From contig OX421502.1 in NCBI GenBank assembly GCA_949126835.1, positions 34,746,982 through 34,810,981 on the forward strand: a stretch of 64,000 nucleotides of DNA, written 5' to 3'. Each line of letters opens with the position of its first letter. Within the stretch, counting starts at the first letter, position 1. The stretch comes from Anisus vortex (lineage: Eukaryota; Mollusca; Gastropoda; Planorbidae). Of this stretch, positions 22,736 to 34,011 are shown piece after piece. Under the pieces are notes generated by a model. It was not told where the DNA came from. It did no database searches and saw only the letters and a program-made list of their open reading frames with translations. A program made the translations under genes and the position numbers.

Positions 22736-24060
22736 CATTCCGAGATGATGCCCTCCCATCTGCATACCCAGTCTCCTTCTTTTACTCCCTCCCCTCGTTC
22801 TACCCTGTAGGATAACTTCAAAGTCGGGAGAAGCAGAGCTCATCATTGCCAATGACCATAGCAAACTAGAGGATTGTGTGACAAGCACTAATTTCTTTCG
22901 ATGCTTTGGGATACCCGTGTCAGATGTGTATACGTAATACGTGTAGATTCTCTGACTGTATATCCTACTCAGGGAATAGAACACCAGACCATTAGGAGTA
23001 CTAAACTATTGCGACTCACAATTTTATCCTTTGCTCAACCTAAATTCATGCCAATAGCTCATAGGGGCTAGATGTTGTTTATTTGTTGTTGTTTTCTTTA
23101 CATTAGACTATAAATAATATAGAACAATATCTATCTAGATCTACGGTGAATTTGTTGCAATTCTAACTCTGTCCTTTTACCGAATTTCACAATCAATTCC
23201 CTATCGTCATCTGAAATATTTGATTTTAGTTTTACTATTTTCCTTCAGCAATGAACTAATAACGTCTAGATCAAAACTGGAAATGATACGGAGCTAACAA
23301 TTGGCATTTATCTCCCCTGGTGTAGTTGCCTCTTGCAAATATGGAAAATGAGTAAACATATTCTTGTGTGTTTAGATATTATATATGAGTGTGTGTTTGT
23401 ATATAGATATCTCATCGTATGCATCGATATAAGCAATTACTTTCACTAATAAGTTTGATATCTCAGTAAATGTTCTAACTGTAAAATCTCTCACTAATAC
23501 AATCAAAATTCTGAATAAATCACACGTATTTAAACATCAATTCTTTTTGTTATTCTTTTGTTACTTTAAAAACAATGTTGTTTTTATATTTTAGTTGACA
23601 ATTTCCTTTTTTTTTCTGAATTTCACACTTACCAAAAAGTGGCCTATCTATAGTGTTTATAAAAGTTAATTTTGGGGTTGGCTAGATAGGCCTACAATGT
23701 TTACATTTTCAAATATATTTGGGCTGGTCACTTGCCAGAAAAAAAACTATTTAAGGGGGGGGGGGGGGGCGCTAAAAGAAGCGCTTTGAAGACAGTCTCA
23801 ATGCAACTCAAAAAAAAATAATTTATACCGACCCAAACACGTGGGTAATATTGATGCATGGGCCTACACATGGGAAGCATTAGCCACCGGAAAAAACCAA
23901 GTACTGCAGTTGTACATTTGGCAGAAACTGACAGAAAGACCAGGACAGAACAAACGTAAAAAATACTATGTAAATGCTGCACAGAATTGCACAATACATT
24001 TAAATGCAAACGAGGATTGCAGAGCATACAATAGAATAGTGGTCGGCAACCTACGGCACG
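22736..24060. other. Unassigned; G-run at ~23755-23769
   Basis: No convincing gene or repeat family was found. A poly-G run of about 15 bases sits at 23755-23769. Confidence 0.4.
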
Positions 24061-24061
24061 C

Positions 24062-24375
24062 TGTTAATCAATAAAACCAATCAATAAAAATCAGTCAGGT
24101 CCAACCAATCATTAAAATCAATCAGGTTCAACCAATCAATAAAATCAATCAGGTCCAGCCAATCAATAAAATCAATCAATAAAATCAATCAGTTCGAACC
24201 AATCAATCAGTTCCAACCAATCAATAAAATCAATCAGGTTTAACCAGTCAAAAAAATCAATCAGGTCAAACCAATAAATAAAAAATATCAATTAGGTCCG
24301 AACAATCAATAAAATTAATCAATAAAATCAATCAATGAAATCAATAAATAAAATCAATCAATGAAATCAATCGCC
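24062..24375. repeat. CAATCAATAAAATCAATCAGG-type minisatellite
   Basis: About 11 imperfect copies of a 26-30 bp AT-rich unit (CCAACCAATCAATAAAATCA, ATCAGGT), shortening to (AATC)n on the right. Confidence 0.85.
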
Positions 24376-24445
24376 CAATGTTCATCTGAGGCCGAGTCTT
24401 TGTCCCATTGTGTCTAGTTTAATGAATGAACTAGGACTACGCCAT

Positions 24446-24649
24446 GGGGTCGGCAACCTTCGAAACGCGTGCCAAACTTGACACGCAGAGCGATTTTCAA
24501 TGGCACGCTGCAGGCACCAAAATAAGCGATTCAAGTAACGTGTAAAAGAAAATGAGAGGATAGGGCCTACATTTTAGGCTGTTGGTACGCTGAAGGATTT
24601 ATGACTCCAAATTTGGCACGCTATTATCAAAACTTTGACGACCCCTGAC
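24446..24649. mobile_element. ~200-bp hAT MITE related to the 523-3368 element
   Basis: Left end ATGGGGTCGGCAACCTTCG, right end ACGACCCCTG; the interior carries GCGTGCCAAACTTGACACGC and TGGCACGCT words shared with the first hAT. The flanks ACTACGCC and ACTACGCT form an 8-bp duplication with one mismatch. Confidence 0.75.
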
Positions 24650-24849
24650 TACGCTCTACAGTGATAATATGTTCAATATAAGTGATAAATAGCCTATGGC
24701 CAAAAATTTTTTTGCGAAAGTTAAGATTATTAAAATTTCAAGAAATGGGATTAAAATAATATATAAATAGACTCTAGGTCATAAATTATACGACACATTC
24801 ACACTCCTCCACATACGCGAAATCTTTCAAATCCACAGTGAAATTTAAT

Positions 24850-24985
24850 TATAGACCGACCGAAACCAAATTGTTAATTTCGGCCGAAAACGAAACCATA
24901 CCGAATATTATACATTGACTTTCGGCCGAAACCGAAGACGAAACCAAAAATGTAACTACAACTTCGGCCGAAACCGAAAAATAAA
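24850..24985 (-). repeat. PAL repeat, inverted relative to 28285-28457
   Basis: Begins TAGACCGACCGAAACC and contains several TTTCGGCCGAAA palindromes. The 28-kb copy ends TCGGTCGGTCTCTA, the inverse of this start, so the two could be ends of one composite element. Confidence 0.55.
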
Positions 24986-25128
24986 CCTAAAATGCGAAAC
25001 AAATGATTTCAAAAGACTGCACATTTATGTGTAATATTAACTAGTTTATGGACACTCTATTTTAGTAAACCATTCTTTGGAGTGGTTAAATAATTCTTTA
25101 TTATTAACTTCAGTCTCTGACTTCACAT

Positions 25129-26124
25129 TAGGGATGTCAATATCCTTTTTTTTTCTCAAAACCTATTTTCGGTTCTAAATAATAATATTATTATTTTTTA
25201 CCCATTTTCGATTCCCCGTTCCCCCCCCCCCCCCCTCGGAGAAAGTAAGTTATAGTTTGGAAAAGATAAATTTGCATTGATTATACTAAAAAAAGAATAC
25301 GAAGGACCATTGATCCATAGAGCGTGGTGAAATCTTTGTAAAAAAACATAGTTGATTTTGGATTAGCAGAAGTCATAAGCTCTAGTGTCATGAATTTAGA
25401 CCTTTATAATTATAATATAAATCAGTGGATGTTAGATCTATATGTTACACACATTAAAATAATATTTGTAGAATATAAATAAAATCCCAGACACATCTAT
25501 CTAGGGTTGTCAGACGTCCGGCAAGAAAATTAACCGTTTTTGAAAAGAACCTTACATGCTCTGCAAAATAGTTTTTTAATTGCCCAAGTTGCTTCTCAAA
25601 CTACATTAAATAAAATGATGGGTCAGTTTTACTAATATACAATTATTGACAGCTAATGTAATAAAACTGAACTGATTGTGGATTGTGAAAAACTAAATAT
25701 GTCATTCTTTTTGTCTCTCTATGTCCTCCTTTGGAAGTCCAAGTATCTCGCAACCTTACGTCTATCGGTCTGTTTGTCTGTTAAAGGAGCGTTCAGCATC
25801 AGTGTGGAAATTCCATTTTTGTTTGTTTTCGAATACGTAGATCAAATGTCTGTACCAACGACTAGCGTTAACATCTGCATTAGCTGTTGTATGTGCTTGT
25901 ATCGCAAATTCACAATCAATAATCGGAATTCGAAAAAAAAACAAAAAAAAAACTATAAGTCGCCTCTGACAAACGAGTGTTTGCAAGGAATATAATGTTA
26001 AGAAATTGTTTTGTGCTAATCAAACAGGGTTTACAAATATTTATTCAGATAAAAAGATAAAAAAATCGTGGGACACAGTTATGAATGATTTCCTCCGAAA
26101 TCCGGTTTTCGTTTAACATCCCTA
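25129..26124. mobile_element. ~1-kb hAT-like element (TAGGGATGT ends)
   Basis: Left TAGGGATGTCAA, right TTAACATCCCTA; flanks CTTCACAT (25121-25128) and CTTCACAC (26125-26132), a 7/8 target duplication. It contains a second nested MITE at 25502-25758. The start of a relative occurs at about 26600. Confidence 0.75.
25502..25758. mobile_element. hAT MITE nested in the 25129-26124 element
   Basis: TAGGGTTGTCAGACGTCCGG at the left and CTCGCAACCTTA at the right; flanks CATCTATC and CGTCTATC match 7/8. Same family as 27397-27881. Confidence 0.7.
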
Positions 26125-26184
26125 CTTCACACAGATTAATTCACAACACCTTAACTAAATGAAAGGATCAATAAGTAGGCCTAA

Positions 26185-28220
26185 GGGGACGTCCATTAAT
26201 TACGTCAACAATTTTTAGGCGATTTTTACCTCCCCCCCTCCCCCTTGTCAACAACTGTCAAACTTTCAGAGACCCCCCCTATATAATTACGTCAACAATT
26301 GGTTGCCCCCACCCCCCTCAAAACAAGTAACACAATTTTAGACGCTTGCTTTTATGTTTAAAATAGATTTAAAACGGAAAGGTCTATACTATAATTAATT
26401 GTAATACATTTTAAAACTTGTTAAAAAGATGTCTAATTGACTATAATTCTCATATGTTTACAATCGTTCTTTTCATATAGGCTACATATTTAATCATCTT
26501 TAATTCTACGTTTCACTAAAATAGCTTTTGGTACAATGTTAATTGTCAAATAGTTTATGGGGAAATTGTGCAAATTGTTTAACTAGCCTTCATCTAGGGA
26601 TGTTAACCAAAAACCGGATTCCGGTTTTGAAAACGAAAACTGATTTTGATTTTCAAACCGGATTTTGGTTTCTTGGTTAGGCCTAATCATTATTTCAAGT
26701 AGCACAGTCTTTTTATTTTTGATGGAAATATTTTAAATAAATAATGTTGTATTCACACAAAACAATTCTTGAAATGCCTTGCTAACACTATTTAGTCTTT
26801 GATGTTGTGTTTCTTTTTTTTCCAAATACCAACTATGGCTTGCGAAGAAAACAACATCAAACCAAATGTTAAGTTACAGTTACAATCCATTGTGTCAGAA
26901 AATTTTGAAAAAAAAATCTTTAACGATGGCTCGTTGTAAACTATGTTCCCAACAGATAAGCAGGAGCGGTGGCAGTACCGTTTGATTGCGTACGCATCTG
27001 CGTACTAAGCATCCTGAATTAACATAGTCATCCTCTTCATATGCTTTTTAATATCACGGTCAACGATAATCGCAAATTTGATTGATTATCACTATCGAAA
27101 GCTATTATCGGTTTTAAACACTTCATTTGGTGGGCCAAGAATTATTTTTCTGAAGGAAATATTTTTAAAATAACCATGTTTGATTCACTTCCTCAATGAT
27201 TTACAAACATTAGTTATAATCTCGGCGAGGGCCTATTATTGTTTTTAGTTCTATTGTCAATCCCAGCCATCGCTTACATGGCTTATATAACGAACGACAG
27301 ACTCTGGCGTCTAGCCTAAATTAGATGTACTGAGCGGCAAAAAAACTGGGTTTCTGAACGTTTCTGAACGTTTCCAGCCACCATGTCCCGCTAGACTAGG
27401 GTTGCCAGACGTCCTGCAAAAGGAGGGCATGTCCTCCTATTTAGACTATTGTCCTCCGTCCGGCAGGCAAAACACAATAGGCCTACCTTTAAAATGTCCA
27501 GCTTTTGTAATATTTTATGTTTTGTAGGCAAATAAATTTTAAAATTAGTATTAACATGTTAAGAATTTAATTAATAAACAGGTGATCATTTGTACAAGAA
27601 AAGAATTATCCCGTTTTTTTTTAGAAGACTCGTGCATGAGCTTTAAAGTTGCCCAACCAAATGCAAGCTGCCTTTCAGCATACATTGAATTTATGTTATT
27701 TTTAACAAAACGGTTTTAATTCTTGCTCAGTTTACCAATACTCATTTAAACTTAGTGACAGCTCTTGTAATAAAATTATATTGATTGCGGGCTAAATGCG
27801 AAACTATGCAATTGAAACACAATGTTTTCCTTTTTGTCTCTCGGTGTCCTCCTTTTGACACCCATGTGTCTAGCAGCCCTACGCTACACTTTGCCTTGCT
27901 AACAATTGCATTAGTTTCCACCCATACATATATCCACAAACTAGCAAGATGGACACAAAAAAGACATATCAAATGTAGTTTCCATAATTGATATATTTGA
28001 ATTAACGTAAAACTATGTTGTTATAAATGTTATATATGTAAGTTTAACAGGACGAGTGTAGAATTTTGTACTACATTTGTATCATTATTTACTTCATAAA
28101 AAGTAACATTGTTGACGTCAACTTTTCTTGACCTCCCCCTCTCCCCCATGTCAACAATTGTCAAACTTTTTCAGACACCCCCTCCCCCCTCTTTTGTTGA
28201 CGTAATTAATGGACGTCCCC
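26185..28220. mobile_element. 2-kb TIR element with 27-bp perfect TIRs, TAA flanks
   Basis: GGGGACGTCCATTAATTACG at 26185 is mirrored exactly at 28220; identity runs 27 bp (26185-26211 against 28194-28220). TAA lies directly outside both ends (26182-26184, 28221-28223), consistent with a 3-bp duplication. Subterminal GTCAACAATTGTCAAACTTT and C-rich blocks are also mirrored. The interior holds no transposase, only nested fragments (26600 and 27397-27881). The superfamily is not assigned. Confidence 0.85.
27397..27881. mobile_element. 485-bp hAT MITE nested in the TAA-TIR element
   Basis: Left TAGGGTTGCCAGACGTCC, right TGTCTAGCAGCCCTA (inverse TAGGGCTGCTAGACA). Flanks CGCTAGAC and CGCTACAC match 7/8. 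No transposase. Confidence 0.75.
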
Positions 28221-28284
28221 TAAGCTTAGAGTTAGAGTAATAGATGCAGGAATAGCGTAGCATTTTGAATTTTGAAAGTTAAAA

Positions 28285-28457
28285 TAGATATTCGGCTGAT
28301 GACCGAAAGTCAATATCAGTTTCGGCCGAAACCGCAAACAAACCGAAAAGTAATCTTTTGTCTTCGGCCGAAACCGAATCCACACCGAAAAAGGGTTTTG
28401 CCTAATTTCGGCGCCGAAACCGAAGCCGAAGCCGAATATCGGTCGGTCTCTAAATCT
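28285..28457 (+). repeat. PAL repeat
   Basis: Second full copy of the 7803-7972 unit: GATATTCGGCTGATGACCGA to TATCGGTCGGTCTCTA, with TTTCGGCCGAAACC palindromes. Open frames on both strands here are chance products of the repeats. Confidence 0.65.
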
Positions 28458-28924
28458 AATACACAAGCTATTTTACAACTATAAATAATCTTGTCTCCAT
28501 TTCATAGCATGATGATTTGCTTTATTTTTCCTTTCCTTTGTTTTTCTCTGTACGATTTTTTTATAGTTTTATTTTATATTATTTTATAACATAACTTACA
28601 ATAAGTTAGTGTTAAGATAAAGTTTATAAAAATATTGTTTTATGTTAGAGTTTTGTTTATAGTTTTATATTCACCATAGCGAGCTCTCTCGGATATGAGC
28701 AATGAGATAAAATTAAACTGTCGTTTCATAGAAATAACGAGAACTTTAACGTTTCTCGACGTGTTGAATTTCACAAGTATTCCTTTATTTATTTTATTAC
28801 TATTATTGTTTAGGTAACAATTGCACGGTTTGGTCTATCAACTTTCCTTCTTTTTTTCAAACATATCAATTTACAATAAATAGGATAAAATAGCACCTAA
28901 AACAAAAAGCGATGTAGGTATGTG

Positions 28925-30320
28925 CGAAACCAAATTTTTGCGTCGCCGATTTTCTTCCGAAAAATTGTGATTCGAATTATAAAAATATGCCGATCACTAC
29001 TGTGTTTTAAATGTTTGTTGTGTGATATTTTTAACAAATTCGCACAAACTATGATGTTTTTTTAATATTAAGGTAGTTAATTGTTGTTATTGTTCACAAT
29101 TTATAACAAAAAAATTTAATTAATTTCGGATTTTGTTCTTTTGAAAACTTCGTTCCTGTTCTAGGATTAATTTGAACGTGAAAGGTAAGAGAAATGTTTT
29201 TGAAAATAATCCTTACAAAAAACTAAAATATGTCGCTAGTTAACTGCAAAATTTCATCAATTTCTAAACATCACGACTATCTCAAATTTCATGATGAAAT
29301 ATGTTGGTATATTCAGCCCTACCAACCATTTTCTTTTTAGATCTAAGACTGTCTTAGAGTTATGTGATCTTTGGGTCACGTGATAAAATCGTAGCTTACT
29401 AATGGCTCAAATTTTTGTTTACTGTGGTCGTCTGGTAACCTAGCCTAAAACCACAAATTCTATAATCATTTTACTATAAATAGTAATAGCTAACAGTAAT
29501 AGGTTTATGACTTAGTTATAATGCATCCAAAGAATCATTTATAATGCTTTATTTAAAGCTCTATCATTGTAGTCCTGTTAATAAAAAGTAATAATAATAT
29601 TTCATCACATTTTAATGTATAAAATGATATGTAATGTAGTAGGCCTACGCATGCATATTGCAGCATACGTCAGCATACGACAAGCCTAGCCTAGCCTTTA
29701 CTTTTACTAATTACTAGCTCTAAGAGTCAAGAGCCTATGGCTAAGAAACATCTGCCTATTCCCTCAATTTCAATTGCTTATCAATTATGATTTGCCTAAT
29801 ACTAGTTTAAATACTCTAGACACTCTAGGGCTCTAGGGCTAGTGCCTAAGCCTCAACTGATTGGAGACCTAGGTCTAGGTCTTACAGACTTGACTCTAGA
29901 TTCTAGATGGTGGACTAGGCCTAGCTAAATGTCTAGGTCGGCCTATGATTATTGTAGTGGATTAGAAAATTATAATCATATAATGACAATATCATAGGCT
30001 GATTTTGTAATAGCCTATATATTATAAAAGAGTCCTATAGGCTTTCCTAATAAGTACTAATAGGCCTACCTACTTAACTCACAATAATATTTTAGCTATA
30101 ATTGGGCCTTGTCTTGCTAAAAAAAATATCACCCGTCTGGGCTGGTTTGCATGAAACTATATTAACTATTATTTTATAATGTGTAGGCCTAAAATAAGAT
30201 TTTTTAAACATTTTATTAATATTTAAAACCACCCTTCAAAATTATTATTTTTTTATTGAACATTAATTATATTGTATTATTTATCCAACACAGACATTAA
30301 AATATATTTCTGTGCCTGAA
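28925..30320. other. 5' non-coding part of the candidate transposon
   Basis: AT-rich, with no ORF. Between 29680 and 30080 the words CTAGGCCT, AGCCTAG and TAGGCCTA are dense. It may hold the transposase promoter; I see no specific signal. Confidence 0.4.
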
Positions 30321-30330
30321 ACATGTTGTG

Positions 30331-33096
30331 ATGGCCAGAAAGAAGAAACAAACAAAAACTTGGATTTATGGTGCAGCCAGGCAATATGTTGAGTCAAACT
30401 TTCATTTGCCTAGTAGTGGAACAACTGAAGAAATATGTTTGAATGGGCACATATTTTTGCTTTTTTTAAAGAATGAACAGTCACTAACAAGAACTGCAGA
30501 AAAAGTCTTTGAAACTTTTGGAAAGCATACTAAAGTGTCCCACATCAAACAGTTGTTATATAAATCCCAAAAATGGGTGCATGGGTTTACCGGTACTTCA
30601 CAACAACAATCATTTGAAGAATATTGCAAAAAACCTTTTGTTAAATTTGTTGAACTGTCATCATTTAAAGAGTCGACACAGCCACCAGTGTTAAAAAATA
30701 TAAGGAGTACTAGTATGCCTACTTCTATTTCAGCCATTGACAATGGTGCATCTTCTGATTTTGTAACTCCTGTTTCTCCTGTTCAATGTAGCAGCACTAG
30801 AAGTATTATGACTCCAAGAAGAAAAAAGTTAAAGCATAGACTTTGTATATTATCTGCACAAATTGCTACCTCTGCCAAAAAACAGAAATATAATATTGAA
30901 TCATTAAAACATAGACTTTCCAACATGCCTGAAAGAATTAGGGTCTTACAACAAAAAGTAAAGCGTAAAGATGACATCATCAAACGTCTAAAAGAAGACA
31001 TTTCAGAATTGAAAAAAATAAATCATATTAATTACTTAGAAAAAATAAAAGACACGCAAAAGATTTTAAAAGAAAAAGAAAGAAATAAACTACAATTATT
31101 GAAGACTAACCACAACAAAATGTTAAAAGAAAAAGAAATGGCCATTGCAAGTCTTGAAGATGAAATGTTTCAGTTTCAGTTGGAGGAAAACAAAGTCCCT
31201 TTCAGTGAAGACGATAAGACATACTCTGTTAGGTTAAGATTGTTAATTTATAATATGTTGACACTTAATGTACCCACCTCGAATGTCCCATGTCTGATTG
31301 AAAAAGTAGGAGATTTTTATGGCTTTAAATTTAACAAAATTCCCCATAGGACAACAGTGGAGCAAATGGCTAGGGAGCTTGGTGTTGTATCAGACTTAAT
31401 TGCAGCTGAGGTGGCTATTAGCACGAAAAATTTGACATTGGAATTTGATGCAACAACCCAGGCAGGAATGCATGTGAATTGTGTGAATGTGACAACTAAG
31501 GACAAATGTTATGTCTTAGCAGTAGATCAGTTGCCTGGTGGAACTGCTGTTGATTATGAAAATCATATTTGTAGTACTATCGACCATGAGGCAGATATTT
31601 ATTCCAATTTTCATAGAAAAGACTTTGAAGACACTCGTAGACAAATTATTAATAATATAACTAATTCTTTGTGTGATAGGGCCCCTGTAAATCATGCAAC
31701 TATTGAAAAGGTCTGTCAGAACTGGGGAAAAACGCTTAATGAACTTAACTGCCACCTACATCCTTTGGATTCTATTGCTTCTTCTTGTCGGCAGATTTTA
31801 AGATCACTTGAAAGTGAACCCAATTTACTTTATGGAAAAGACTGTTTAGCTGCGAAAATTGTTCTGTCCATTAACAAATTAAGATATAAAGATGGGAAAG
31901 GAGATCCTAAAAGTTTTATCAACTTCCTAGATGCCAATAAACTACCTCGGGGTATCATCCCTAGGTACAGAGGTAATCGTCTGCACATAATATTTCATAC
32001 ATGTGGTGTACTTGTGCAAAACTATTTTTTATTTCAAGGATTCTTTTCTAGTGGGGCAATTAGTTGTAAAAAGTTACAAAAAGCTCTGGAAAGTGATTTT
32101 AACAGTAAGACAGCCATAAAAGAAATCTTTGTGCTGGCAGTACTGGGAAAACTTCTCACTGGTCCTTGGATGAGTAAATTTTATGTTTCTGAGAGTGCTT
32201 CAATTAATCATCTTGAGGCAATTGAATGTGTGAAGAATGTTTTGAAAGCTCTTGAGGATTGTAAAATGAACCCAGTAAGTATGTTTGGAAGAAAAACAGA
32301 TTTTTTTGGTAGTCAAATTGAACTTTCCTTCCCAAGTCTGTGTGATATTGATGATCATTTGATAAGTATGACCATTGGGTGCCTCTCTGCAGTGATTTGT
32401 GTTTTAAAGAGGCAGTATGATAAATATTTTTCCATGACATTAACAAGTGTTCTTCAAAAAGAGACAGAAACTGCTAGACTCCACAATATTGACTGTGAGG
32501 AGATTATGGGAATGTTTAGTAGTGCAAAAGAAAAGTCTCCAAACGCCACCATGAGCTACTTGTCCAGTAAGCTGAAAGCCAAAAAAAATAATACCTTGGA
32601 TTTTCTTGAACAGCTGGAACCGTCTAATAGAGAACGAGTTATTAAATGGTCAATACAGGAAGCAAGGAAAGGAAGGCATCAATATAGGTTGAAAATGTGT
32701 GAACTTAGAAGTGAGATTTTTAAAAGAATTACAGCTAAGTGTCAATTTAGAGATGAGAAAGAGAAGAAAAAACTAGAGCAAGAACTAAGCAGAATGTCTG
32801 TGGAGGATATGATGGCAAAATATTCCCATTTATCTACAAAACAGCTTTCTGATCTTCAAGATGTTATGTTAGATAAGGTTGTTGGAAGAAAACTGTGCCA
32901 TGAATGGTATGACGAAGCTACTCAAAAGACAGATTTTTATAGTGGAAGAGTGGAAAAAGTAAAGAGAGCAAATAAAGACATTGTTTATGTTATATCCTAT
33001 TGGAGTGAAGATGCAGAAAATGAGGCTGTTGATTACAGAATGAAGAAATTTCAGCTAGCTGCAGATGTGGTGAATGGAGAATTAATTTTCTCTTAA
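30331..33096 (+). CDS. Intact transposase-like protein, 921 aa, unassigned DDE family
   Basis: Single-exon ORF; the first ATG of the frame is at 30331. Layout: an N-terminal basic, helical region (1-115) that may bind DNA, a Ser/Thr-rich linker (115-160), a long coiled coil (about 165-285), then a core with the marks of an RNase H-fold transposase: LTLEFDATTQAG (D373), a GGTAVDYENHI block, NSLCDRAPVNHA (D449), NCHLHPLDS (C474/H477, the C-x2-H that follows the second Asp in hAT- and MULE-type enzymes), a conserved-looking PRYRGNRLHIIFHTCG and GKLLTGPWM, and HNIDCEEIMGMFSSA (E723/E724). The last ~70 residues (GRKLCHEWYDE...YVISYWSED...LAADVVNGELIF) resemble a Tudor/chromo-like barrel. I recall many unnamed proteins of this type in amphioxus, corals and molluscs, but no family name. 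No stop or frameshift: recently active, or kept by selection. Confidence 0.7.
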   Translation: MARKKKQTKTWIYGAARQYVESNFHLPSSGTTEEICLNGHIFLLFLKNEQSLTRTAEKVFETFGKHTKVSHIKQLLYKSQKWVHGFTGTSQQQSFEEYCKKPFVKFVELSSFKESTQPPVLKNIRSTSMPTSISAIDNGASSDFVTPVSPVQCSSTRSIMTPRRKKLKHRLCILSAQIATSAKKQKYNIESLKHRLSNMPERIRVLQQKVKRKDDIIKRLKEDISELKKINHINYLEKIKDTQKILKEKERNKLQLLKTNHNKMLKEKEMAIASLEDEMFQFQLEENKVPFSEDDKTYSVRLRLLIYNMLTLNVPTSNVPCLIEKVGDFYGFKFNKIPHRTTVEQMARELGVVSDLIAAEVAISTKNLTLEFDATTQAGMHVNCVNVTTKDKCYVLAVDQLPGGTAVDYENHICSTIDHEADIYSNFHRKDFEDTRRQIINNITNSLCDRAPVNHATIEKVCQNWGKTLNELNCHLHPLDSIASSCRQILRSLESEPNLLYGKDCLAAKIVLSINKLRYKDGKGDPKSFINFLDANKLPRGIIPRYRGNRLHIIFHTCGVLVQNYFLFQGFFSSGAISCKKLQKALESDFNSKTAIKEIFVLAVLGKLLTGPWMSKFYVSESASINHLEAIECVKNVLKALEDCKMNPVSMFGRKTDFFGSQIELSFPSLCDIDDHLISMTIGCLSAVICVLKRQYDKYFSMTLTSVLQKETETARLHNIDCEEIMGMFSSAKEKSPNATMSYLSSKLKAKKNNTLDFLEQLEPSNRERVIKWSIQEARKGRHQYRLKMCELRSEIFKRITAKCQFRDEKEKKKLEQELSRMSVEDMMAKYSHLSTKQLSDLQDVMLDKVVGRKLCHEWYDEATQKTDFYSGRVEKVKRANKDIVYVISYWSEDAENEAVDYRMKKFQLAADVVNGELIFS

Positions 33097-33225
33097 AAGT
33101 ATCCACCATCCCATCGGACCAAATGGATCCGTAGGGCCGGTTAAGCAGCTTTCACCAGTTTTTGTAGCCAAGGCCTACTAGGGAATTGTGTGGCCAGCAC
33201 AAGGCCCATCCACCTTTACACTATT
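33097..33225 (-). mobile_element. SINE-A 3' part, abutting the transposase stop codon
   Basis: Minus-strand SINE-A: the family's GGATACTTTT tail lies directly after the TAA at 33094-33096, followed by AAACTGGTGAAAGCTGC and GTGCTGGCCACACAATTCCC. 5'-truncated. Confidence 0.75.
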
Positions 33226-34011
33226 TATTATAAAGAAATGCATTTATATACATTGTTGTTTTTTTTAATTATGTATTCAAATATGAAATTTAATGTAAAA
33301 ATCTAAACAAACAAATTTAAGATATTTCATAAAAATATGGCAATGTAACATGATGTGACAAAAATATTAACTAAATTAAATATTGAATAAGATGTATTTA
33401 ATATTGTTCTATGTTTGAGCTTTTTTATGATATTAAATTTTATGTATTTGTTATAGTGTAAAAATAAGAAATAATTTAAAAAAAAACACAGTTCAATTTA
33501 ATATTTTGCACTGGCATGTTAAAAAAAAAGTAATTATTTTAATATATACTTAGTATTTAGTATTGCTACAAGTTTGATATTTCATAAGATTATAAATTTA
33601 ATTTATAAAATATGCATATTAACTAAGTTATGTCATTGATTGTTAGCAAAGATGAACTATTTTGGCACTATAAGAGATTAATACAACATGACATGACAAA
33701 AGAACAAATATAAGCATAAGAAAATCAAATACATATTAGTATTGTACAAAGGCTAATCTTTATTTTAATATCAAATTTATTATTTTCAAATAAAAATTGC
33801 CAAAGTTATTGCATTTATCAATAAAAAATATCAAATTTTCATCACAGTTTTCCTTCATTGTCTTTGTTAAAAAAAAAAATCACTAAAAATTTTTTAACTT
33901 TTTTATTTTTCATTCGATTTTAATAAACTATATACCGTTTTAATTGTCTCACTATGCTCTTTAATTTGATATATAATATACTATTATTTTTTGTTTTTAA
34001 AATTTTTATGT
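33226..34011. other. AT-rich 3' flank of the transposase
   Basis: Very AT-rich; many A and T runs. Nothing else was recognised up to the candidate right TIR. Confidence 0.4.

Noticed and set aside
22627..22984. Frames of 62 and 111 codons
   Set aside because: They lie over the LINE-T remnant and flank without recognisable motifs.
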